A stretch of DNA of 64,000 bases from Hyphomicrobiales bacterium (GTDB lineage: Bacteria > Pseudomonadota > Alphaproteobacteria > Rhizobiales > Rhizobiaceae): positions 1-64,000 of the forward strand of contig JAPLOZ010000002.1 of NCBI GenBank assembly GCA_026400435.1, written 5' to 3'. The notes beneath the pieces were generated by a model, which saw only the letters and a program-made list of their open reading frames with translations, did no database searches and had not been told where the DNA came from. The position numbers and the translations under genes are program-made. The first letter of the stretch is position 1. Each line of letters starts with the position of its first letter. Below, one piece after another: positions 58,241 to 64,000 of the stretch.

Positions 58241-58536
58241 CACACCCCTTCCACGATGGCGACATGCGCCTTCGAGTAGGCCTGCCGGATAGTCAGGGCC
58301 GCCTGGTATTCGGGCGAATGAAAACAGTCGAGCGCGGTCTGGTAGCTGTCGAACTCGATGACGACCAGCCGGCTTGCGGGCGTTCCCTCGATCACCTGCC
58401 CCCGTCCGCCGCGCACCAGGAATTTCGCGCCATACTTGTCGAAGGCAGCCTTGTTGGCTGCGATGTATTGCGGATAGTTGGCCTCGTCGGAGACGTCGAC
58501 CATCGCCATCCAGTAGCCCTTCTTCGCCGTCTTCAT
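58240..58536 (-). CDS. DUF1330 family protein
   Basis: The 98-residue ferredoxin-like fold protein starts at the ATG at 58536, three bases after the hisH stop. Family features are GYWMAMVDVSDEANYPQYI near the N-terminus, KFLVRGGRGQVIEG at about 40-53 and RLVVIEFDSYQTALDCFHSPEYQ (quoted in part). The function of DUF1330 is not established. It lies between hisH and the small membrane protein, coupled on both sides. Confidence 0.88.
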   Translation of the reverse strand: MKTAKKGYWMAMVDVSDEANYPQYIAANKAAFDKYGAKFLVRGGRGQVIEGTPASRLVVIEFDSYQTALDCFHSPEYQAALTIRQAYSKAHVAIVEGV

Positions 58537-58538
58537 CC

Positions 58539-59189
58539 TCACGGTTTCCACCTCATGAAGTTGGCTATCAGGGCAAGACCCAGCGCCTGGCTTTTTTCCG
58601 GATGGAACTGCGTGCCTGCCAGATTGTCCTTCGCCACCGCCGCCGTGACCTGCCCGCCATAGTCGGCGACGGCCACCACGTCGGCCGGGTCCTTGGCATC
58701 GAGATGATAGGAGTGCACGAAATAGGCATGCAGCCCGTTGTCACCGGTCGCGATCCCCTGGAACAGCGGGTGCGGCCGCTTCAGCTCGATCGTATTCCAG
58801 CCGATCTGCGGGATTTTCAACCGGGGATCGGACGGCAAGATCTCCTTCACGTCGCCCTTGATCCAGCCGAACCCCTGCGTCACCACCTTCTCGAGCCCGC
58901 GTTGCGACATCAGCTGCATGCCGACGCAGATGCCGAGGAAGGGGCGGCCCTTGCGAACCGCGGTCTCCTCCACCGCCTCCCACATGCCCTCCACCGCATG
59001 CAATCCCGCCGCGCAGTCGGCATAGGCGCCGACACCCGGCAGCACGATGCGGTCTGCGCTGCGCACCCGCTCGGGATCGGCCGTCAGGTCGATTTCGGCG
59101 CCAATGCCTGCCTCGTGCGCGGCGCGCTCGAAAGCCTTGGTCGCCGAACGCAAATTGCCCGACCCGTAGTCGATGATGGCGACGCGCAT
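58539..59189 (-). CDS. hisH: Imidazole glycerol phosphate synthase, glutamine amidotransferase subunit
   Basis: The 216-residue class-I glutaminase feeds ammonia to HisF. The nucleophile is Cys88 in [11 protein letters not shown], and the His-Glu pair is in [10 protein letters not shown] near residue 195. The start [20 protein letters not shown] at 59189 overlaps the DUF2628 stop by one base. The partner hisF lies about 2.4 kb downstream, beyond four intervening genes. Confidence 0.97.
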   Translation of the reverse strand: MRVAIIDYGSGNLRSATKAFERAAHEAGIGAEIDLTADPERVRSADRIVLPGVGAYADCAAGLHAVEGMWEAVEETAVRKGRPFLGICVGMQLMSQRGLEKVVTQGFGWIKGDVKEILPSDPRLKIPQIGWNTIELKRPHPLFQGIATGDNGLHAYFVHSYHLDAKDPADVVAVADYGGQVTAAVAKDNLAGTQFHPEKSQALGLALIANFMRWKP

Positions 59190-59659
59190 CACGACCTGCC
59201 CGGATAGCCGAACAGACCGAGCGCCGGGCCGGATGGCGCCGGCCGCACCGGATCTGTCCCAGGTAGAATGATCGCCCGCGGCGGCGCGTTCGCCGTCTCG
59301 CCATGTGCGGCGCAATAGCGGATCTCCGCCTCGGCGGAATTTCTCGCTTCGAGCGCGCCCCATTCGCTCCAGCCGTTGCGCCTCAGCCTTGCAATGCGCA
59401 ACGCCTGCCCCTCGAACCCGACAAGCAGCGAAACCAGCAGCGACAAGCCTGCGCCCACAGCGCCGAAACCCGCCTGCTCGCCAAGCGTCGCCAGCGCGAT
59501 GCTGGCCGCCAGCGCAAGCATCGCCTCCACCCACAGCCGGTGCCAGAGCAGCCAGAGCGGTGGCACGAGAAAGGCGATGAGGGCAAAGCCGTCGCGCACC
59601 AGAACGGCGCGTTCGGCCGCATCGGTGGCTGGCGGCTCCATCACGACATATGTGGCCAT
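59189..59659 (-). CDS. DUF2628 family membrane protein
   Basis: The 156-residue protein begins [10 protein letters not shown] and carries [20 protein letters not shown] (about residues 20-39), the DUF2628 signature, then two or three further hydrophobic segments and a polar tail. The family is common in alphaproteobacterial his operons between hisB and hisH; its role is unknown. It starts four bases after the hisB stop. Confidence 0.88.
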   Translation of the reverse strand: MATYVVMEPPATDAAERAVLVRDGFALIAFLVPPLWLLWHRLWVEAMLALAASIALATLGEQAGFGAVGAGLSLLVSLLVGFEGQALRIARLRRNGWSEWGALEARNSAEAEIRYCAAHGETANAPPRAIILPGTDPVRPAPSGPALGLFGYPGRS

Positions 59660-59663
59660 CGCG

Positions 59664-60263
59664 TCAGCCCTTCAGACTGCCCTTGGTGGAAGGAACCGCA
59701 TCCGGCTGGCGCGGATCGCGCTCCAGCGCCGAGCGCAACACCCGCGCCACCGCCTTGAAGCAGGTCTCCGCGATGTGATGGTTGTTGGCGCCATAGTGGT
59801 TGGTGACATGCAGCGTCACGCCGGCGTTCTGCGCCAGCGCATGGAAGAATTCGCGCACCAGTTCGGTGTCGAACGTGCCGATCTTGGGCGACGAGAAGGC
59901 GACGTTCCAGACAAGAAAGGGTCGCCCGGACACGTCGATGGCCGCGCGGGTCAGCGTCTCGTCCATGGCAAGGTCGATGGAGGCGTAACGCATGATGCCG
60001 CGCCGCTCGCCGAGCGCCTTTGAAAGCGCCTGGCCGATCGCGATGCCGGTGTCCTCGACCGTGTGGTGGTCGTCGATGTGCAGGTCGCCCTTCGCCTTGA
60101 TCGTCATGTCGATCAGCGAATGCCGCGACAACTGGTCGAGCATGTGATCGAAGAAGCCGACGCCGGTGGCGATGTCGGACTTGCCCGACCCGTCGACGTC
60201 GAGAGAAACCGAGATTGCGGTTTCCTTGGTCTTGCGGCTGACTTTTGCGGAACGGGAGGCCAT
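59664..60263 (-). CDS. hisB: Imidazoleglycerol-phosphate dehydratase
   Basis: The 199-residue monofunctional HisB dehydrates IGP. The manganese-binding motifs are [19 protein letters not shown] and [20 protein letters not shown] (quoted in part), with a third set at [17 protein letters not shown]. The ATG at 60263 ([19 protein letters not shown]) has AGGA upstream; earlier starts are not supported. It heads the his operon, divergent from hslV. Confidence 0.97.
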   Translation of the reverse strand: MASRSAKVSRKTKETAISVSLDVDGSGKSDIATGVGFFDHMLDQLSRHSLIDMTIKAKGDLHIDDHHTVEDTGIAIGQALSKALGERRGIMRYASIDLAMDETLTRAAIDVSGRPFLVWNVAFSSPKIGTFDTELVREFFHALAQNAGVTLHVTNHYGANNHHIAETCFKAVARVLRSALERDPRQPDAVPSTKGSLKG

Positions 60264-60369
60264 CGTCGCGGTCCTGCGGTTTGAACGCGTGCCTTCTACC
60301 AGCATGACCCGGCGATTGCCAGTTGCGATCGATCCCATGGTTTGCGGCCGGTCATCAAGCACGGTGCGG

Positions 60370-60383
60370 GCGTTTGCAAACGC
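60370..60383. promoter_or_regulatory. 14-bp perfect palindrome between hisB and hslV
   Basis: GCGTTTGCAAACGC lies in the 208-base divergent gap between the hisB start (60263) and the hslV start (60472). The gap holds no gene. A perfect palindrome with a central TTGCAA half-site resembles LacI/GalR-type operators. On the plus strand its TTGCAA could also serve as a -35 box for hslV, with TACATA following. Confidence 0.45.
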
Positions 60384-60471
60384 AAGCGAGGTGCATACAT
60401 AAGCGCCAACTTCCACAACTCGTACCGCGCCGGTGGCCTGATGGGGGCCGGTGCGAAATCGGAGCAGCAGA

Positions 60472-61023
60472 ATGTCCAACAATTTGACCATGCACGCCAC
60501 GACGATCGTGACCGTGCGCAAGGGCGGCAAGGTCGTCATCGCCGGCGACGGCCAGGTGAGCATGGGCCAGACCATCATGAAGGGTAACGCGCGCAAGGTG
60601 CGCCGCATCGGCGCCAGCGGCAACGTCATCGCGGGTTTCGCCGGCGCCACCGCCGATGCCTTCACCCTGCTAGAACGCCTTGAGGCCAAGCTCGAGCAAT
60701 ATCCCGACCAGCTCACCCGCGCCTGCGTAGAGCTCGCCAAGGACTGGCGCACGGACCGCTATCTGCGCCATCTCGAGGCGATGATGCTGGTCGCCGACAA
60801 AAGCGTCTCGCTGGCGATCACCGGCAATGGCGACGTGGTGGAGCCGGAACACGGCGTCATGGCCATCGGCTCGGGCGGCAACTACGCGCTCGCCGCCGCG
60901 CGGGCACTGATCGACACCGACAAGGGCGCCGAGGAGATTGCCCGCAAGGCGATGCAGATCGCGTCCGAAATCTGCGTCTACACCAACAACAACTTCATCG
61001 TCGAAACGCTCGACGCCGCCTGA
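60472..61023 (+). CDS. hslV: ATP-dependent protease subunit HslV (ClpQ)
   Basis: The 183-residue proteasome-like peptidase forms double hexamers capped by HslU. The N-terminal nucleophile threonine should be Thr10, since the mature family N-terminus [20 protein letters not shown] (quoted in part) starts there; an alternative ATG at 60490 would leave a three-residue propeptide. [19 protein letters not shown] and [11 protein letters not shown] are typical. GGAG lies eight bases before 60472. hslU follows only after three other genes. Confidence 0.96.
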   Translation: MSNNLTMHATTIVTVRKGGKVVIAGDGQVSMGQTIMKGNARKVRRIGASGNVIAGFAGATADAFTLLERLEAKLEQYPDQLTRACVELAKDWRTDRYLRHLEAMMLVADKSVSLAITGNGDVVEPEHGVMAIGSGGNYALAAARALIDTDKGAEEIARKAMQIASEICVYTNNNFIVETLDAA

Positions 61024-61075
61024 AACCTCAGGTCCCTGAAGCGAAACGTGGCGGTTGGGGGAGCTCGTCAAAACC

Positions 61076-61591
61076 ATGACCGCCCGAGGCGCTCGACCTG
61101 TCTATGATTTCCGGGAAGTGACCGAGGCCGACCTGGCGATGCTCGAGGCATGGCTGGCGGAGCCGCATGTCGCGGCATGGTGGGACGATCCGGAAACGGA
61201 GATTGCGGCGATCCGCGCGGCGATCGAGAGCGTCGAAACCGAGCCGCTGATCGTCGAGCTCGATGGCCGCCCGATCGCCTATGTGCAGAGCTACGATCCG
61301 CACCTGAAGGACGGTCATCCCTATCAGGACCAGCCGTTCGGCACTCTCGGCATCGACATCGCCATCGGCATCCCCGACCTTTTGGGCCAAGGTCATGGGT
61401 CGGCAATCATGCGCCAGTTCACCGACCTGCTCTTCGAGGAAGGCGCCCCGCGCGTCATCGTCGACCCTGATCCCGCCAATACGCGCGCCATCCGTGCATT
61501 TGAAAAGGCGGGGCTGCGCGCCTTCGATACGCGCACGACCATTTACGGTCCCGCGCTGATGATGGAACTGGACGCCGAAGCGGACGAATAG
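61076..61591 (+). CDS. GNAT acetyltransferase, AAC(6')/siderophore-acyltransferase-like
   Basis: The protein has 171 residues from the ATG at 61076; a TTG at 61055 would add seven. The sequence FREVTEADLAMLEAWLAEPH near the N-terminus and GIDIAIGIPDLLGQGHGSAIM (acetyl-CoA loop QGHGSA, about residues 97-117, quoted in part) followed by IVDPDPANTRAIRAFEKAGLR match the AacA4/IucB-MbtK-like branch of GNAT proteins. The acceptor is unknown. It lies between hslV and hslU in an order seen in other rhizobia. Confidence 0.87.
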   Translation: MTARGARPVYDFREVTEADLAMLEAWLAEPHVAAWWDDPETEIAAIRAAIESVETEPLIVELDGRPIAYVQSYDPHLKDGHPYQDQPFGTLGIDIAIGIPDLLGQGHGSAIMRQFTDLLFEEGAPRVIVDPDPANTRAIRAFEKAGLRAFDTRTTIYGPALMMELDAEADE

Positions 61592-61676
61592 ACCGGGCGC
61601 GGCTATCCCCGCTTCACAACCGCCGCAAATCTGATCATGTCTGCGGTGACGACGCGATTCGGACCCAGGGGGCCAC

Positions 61677-62276
61677 GTGACTCATTCGACTTCGGCGAAC
61701 CAACGCCCGGCCTGGGGCCTCGACTGGAAGTCAGGCGTCATCGCCGCCACTCTCCTGGTGGCGGCGCAGGCGACGATCCTGCACCTGATGGGCCGCATCT
61801 GGATCTGCAAATGCGGGTATGTGAAGTTCTGGCACGGCGTGGTGGTCAGCTCGGAAAATTCCCAGCATCTCGCCGACTGGTACACCTTCTCCCACGTCAT
61901 CCACGGCTTCCTGTTCTATTTCCTGTTCTGGCTGCTGTTTCGCCGGTCGACGGTCTGGACGCGCCTTTCCTTCGCGATCCTGCTCGAAGCCGCATGGGAA
62001 ATCCTCGAGAACAGCCCGTTCATCATCAACCGCTACCGCGAGGCGACGATCGCGCTCGACTATTTCGGCGACAGCGTCATCAATTCGGTGTCCGACACCT
62101 TGTGGATGGTGCTCGGCTTCTTTCTCGCATCGCGCCTGCCGGTCTGGCTGACGATCCTGCTCGCCATCCTGTTCGAGCTGGTTGTCGGCTGGCTGATCCG
62201 CGACAACCTCACGCTCAACGTGCTGATGCTGATCTACCCGATCGAGGCGGTGAAGACCTGGCAGGGCGGCCTGTGA
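61677..62276 (+). CDS. UPF0314/DUF2585 family membrane protein
   Basis: The protein has 199 residues from a GTG at 61677. Four to five hydrophobic segments frame the conserved [33 protein letters not shown], and [20 protein letters not shown] with several conserved acidic and aromatic residues. This is the UPF0314 family of alphaproteobacteria, function unknown, commonly found next to hslU. Its stop overlaps the next start (GTGA). Confidence 0.9.
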   Translation: MTHSTSANQRPAWGLDWKSGVIAATLLVAAQATILHLMGRIWICKCGYVKFWHGVVVSSENSQHLADWYTFSHVIHGFLFYFLFWLLFRRSTVWTRLSFAILLEAAWEILENSPFIINRYREATIALDYFGDSVINSVSDTLWMVLGFFLASRLPVWLTILLAILFELVVGWLIRDNLTLNVLMLIYPIEAVKTWQGGL

Positions 62277-63364
62277 CCGTGACCTCCGGGGCCGCTCAAG
62301 ATGGCCTGCGGTCGGCGGGGTCGATCTCCGCCGACACGCTGGACAGGGCGGTTGCCCAAGGCGTGCTGACGGTCCAGCAGGTGGATCTGCTGCACAGCCT
62401 CGAGCGCACAGGGGCTCCGGCTTCGGCCGCCGAAACGCAGGACGACGAGAGCTTTCGTTTCATCGGCGGCTTCAGCGATATCTTCGTGACCATCGGGCTC
62501 GTGCTTTTTCTGGGCGCCTTGTCCTATTTCTCCAGTGGAGCGGCTGGCGGCGCGGGCACGAGTTTCGCGGTTGCGCTGGCAAGCTGGCTGCTGGCCGAGT
62601 ATTTCACCCGCAGACGACGGATGGCGCTGCCCAGCATTGTCCTGCTGCTGATATTTGCCGGCTCGACCTTCATCACGGTCGCCGATCTGTATCCCGATTC
62701 GCGAAATGACGCGTTTTTCTTCCAGCGCTACCTTGATGCGGGCTGGCCGGCCTTCGTTGCCGGGCTGGCGACGGCGGCGGCGACCGCGGTCCACTACTGG
62801 CGGTTCCGCGTTCCGATCACCATCGCCGCCGGTGCGGCCGCGCTGGCTGCGGCCATCGTCGGTCTGTTTTTCGCGCTGGAGCCCGATCTGGCTGCCACGG
62901 CCACCATGCCGCTGGTCCTCCTGTGTGGCCTCGCGACCTTTGCGCTGGCGATGCGCTTCGACCTGAGCGATCCCGGCCGGCAGACGCGACGAACCGACAT
63001 AGCCTTCTGGCTGCACATGCTTGCGGCGCCGCTGATAGTCCACCCGCTCCTCAAGGGGCTGACCGGCGACGGCGACATGGACACCGCTTCGGCGCTGAGC
63101 ATCCTTGCGATCTTCATGGTCCTGGCATTCGTCGCGCTTGTCGTCGACAGACGTGCGATCCTCGTCTCGGGTCTTGCCTATGCCGGCTATGCTTTCGGCT
63201 CGCTCATCGTGAAGGCGGGACTGAGCGATGGCGTGGTCCCGCTTACCATGCTCGTACTCGGCGCGCTGGTGCTGTTGCTCAGCGCCGGCTGGCATGCGCT
63301 GCGCCGCGCCTTGCTCGGCCTGTTGCCCGCCGCTCTTGTACGCAGGCTTGCGCCGCATACATAA
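62273..63364 (+). CDS. Multi-spanning membrane protein of unknown function (DUF2157-like layout)
   Basis: The protein has 363 residues from a GTG at 62273 that overlaps the preceding stop by four bases; a second GTG is six bases further. An N-terminal soluble helix-rich segment (about 1-65, with [20 protein letters not shown]) precedes about ten hydrophobic helices. This resembles DUF2157-type proteins, but I cannot confirm the family. It ends 34 bases before hslU. The function is unknown. Confidence 0.72.
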   Translation: MTVTSGAAQDGLRSAGSISADTLDRAVAQGVLTVQQVDLLHSLERTGAPASAAETQDDESFRFIGGFSDIFVTIGLVLFLGALSYFSSGAAGGAGTSFAVALASWLLAEYFTRRRRMALPSIVLLLIFAGSTFITVADLYPDSRNDAFFFQRYLDAGWPAFVAGLATAAATAVHYWRFRVPITIAAGAAALAAAIVGLFFALEPDLAATATMPLVLLCGLATFALAMRFDLSDPGRQTRRTDIAFWLHMLAAPLIVHPLLKGLTGDGDMDTASALSILAIFMVLAFVALVVDRRAILVSGLAYAGYAFGSLIVKAGLSDGVVPLTMLVLGALVLLLSAGWHALRRALLGLLPAALVRRLAPHT

Positions 63365-63398
63365 GCGGCAAGTTCCGTTCCAAGAGTACCCTCCCCAC

Positions 63399-64000
63399 AT
63401 GTCCAGCTTTTCTCCACGCGAGACCGTTTCCGAACTCGACCGCTTCATCATCGGCCAGAAGGACGCCAAGCGCGCCGTGGCCATTGCACTGCGCAACCGT
63501 TGGCGTCGCCAGCAGCTGGAAGGCCAGATGCGCGAAGAGGTGATGCCGAAGAATATCCTGATGATCGGCCCGACCGGCGTCGGCAAGACCGAGATCTCGC
63601 GCCGCCTGGCCAGGCTTGCCGGCGCGCCGTTCGTGAAGGTCGAGGCGACCAAGTTCACCGAGGTCGGCTATGTCGGCCGCGACGTCGAGCAGATCATCCG
63701 CGACCTCGTCGAGATCGCCATCGGCCTCGTGCGCGAAAAGATGCGCGAGGACGTCAAGGCGCGCGCCCACGTCAACGCCGAGGAGCGGGTGCTCGAGGCG
63801 CTGGTGGGCAAGACCGCGTCGCCGGCAACCCGCGACAGTTTTCGCAAGAAGCTGCGCGACGGCGAGCTGGACGACAAGGAGATCGAGGTCGAGGTGGCCG
63901 ACACCGGCACCGGCGGCATGCCCGGCTTCGACATCCCCGGCATGCCGGGCGGCTCGGTCGGCGTGCTCAACATCAACGACATGATCCAGAAGGCGATGGG
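63399..64000 (+). CDS. hslU: ATP-dependent protease ATPase subunit HslU (ClpY), N-terminal part; runs off the right edge
   Basis: The AAA+ unfoldase partner of HslV begins [20 protein letters not shown]. Walker A GPTGVGKT is at residues 57-64, with [20 protein letters not shown] (about 84-103) containing the pore-loop GYVG. The start of the intermediate domain is visible before the edge at residue 200. The remaining C-terminal half is outside the window. Confidence 0.98.
   Translation, partial: MSSFSPRETVSELDRFIIGQKDAKRAVAIALRNRWRRQQLEGQMREEVMPKNILMIGPTGVGKTEISRRLARLAGAPFVKVEATKFTEVGYVGRDVEQIIRDLVEIAIGLVREKMREDVKARAHVNAEERVLEALVGKTASPATRDSFRKKLRDGELDDKEIEVEVADTGTGGMPGFDIPGMPGGSVGVLNINDMIQKAM

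Noticed and set aside
61637-62272. N-terminal extension of the membrane protein gene at 62273-63364
   Set aside because: The extension lies in a different frame within the UPF0314 gene; the hydrophobic protein sequence starts only at the GTG at 62273.

Overview
The window is GC-rich chromosomal DNA from an alphaproteobacterium of the order Hyphomicrobiales (Rhizobiales), most like Mesorhizobium and relatives in the Phyllobacteriaceae. This rests on gene order that I recognise from that order: rpmI-rplT-pheS-pheT, trpF-trpB-trpA-accD-folC, trxA-addA-addB with a TsaE/kinase fusion and a DivL-type kinase, ahcY-HPr-EIIA-hprK-chvG-chvI-pckA, and hisB-DUF2628-hisH-hisA-hisF-hisE-coaA next to hslV...hslU. 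No species-level claim can be made from sequence reading alone. I see no rRNA, tRNA, CRISPR array, prophage or insertion sequence.

Layout. 1-1.2 kb holds the 5' part of dnaK (minus) with a heat-shock-like promoter. 1.5-5.4 kb holds a GNAT acetyltransferase, a divergent Gfo/Idh/MocA oxidoreductase and aldo/keto reductase pair, and an AT-richer membrane-anchored orphan. 5.4-10.5 kb is the translation block pheT, GFA protein, orphan membrane protein, pheS, rplT, rpmI (minus). 10.7-14.9 kb is an envelope-glycan module (flippase-like protein, GT2, ArnT-like GT39) plus an ICMT-like methyltransferase. infC follows at 14.9-15.5 kb and uses an ATT start codon. 15.7-19.2 kb holds a hydrolase, a BenE-type transporter, DUF2852 and a YgjP-like metallopeptidase. 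19.2-25.6 kb holds a LysR regulator, trpFBA, accD and folC. 25.8-27.7 kb is a DGPF/ECF42 sigma pair and a cupin. 27.9-39.8 kb is trxA and the tightly overlapped operon divL-tsaE/kinase-murU-like-addB-addA. 39.9-47.4 kb is ahcY, the regulatory PTS proteins, ChvG/ChvI and divergent pckA. 47.4-48.5 kb is arfB-alkB. 48.5-53.9 kb is a second glycosyltransferase cluster (GT87-like, two tandem GT39-like paralogues, GT2). 54-60.3 kb is coaA and a his operon interleaved with non-his genes. 60.5-64 kb is hslV, three accessory genes and the 5' part of hslU.

How the genes work together. Several blocks are core information or metabolism operons. The kinase half of the TsaE fusion and the MurU-like uridylyltransferase together suggest a peptidoglycan-sugar recycling branch. 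HPr, an EIIA of the mannose class and a short HPr kinase lie directly beside chvG/chvI, with divergent pckA, the standard rhizobial arrangement linking nitrogen/carbon phosphorelay to acid and envelope sensing. Two separate polyprenyl-phosphate-sugar modules (11.7-14.3 kb and 48.5-53.9 kb) probably decorate surface glycans. The least explained parts are the two AT-richer orphan genes (4.4-5.4 kb and 8.25-8.69 kb), the arginase-fold protein inside the his operon, and the tandem GT39-like pair. I found no convincing wholly new system.
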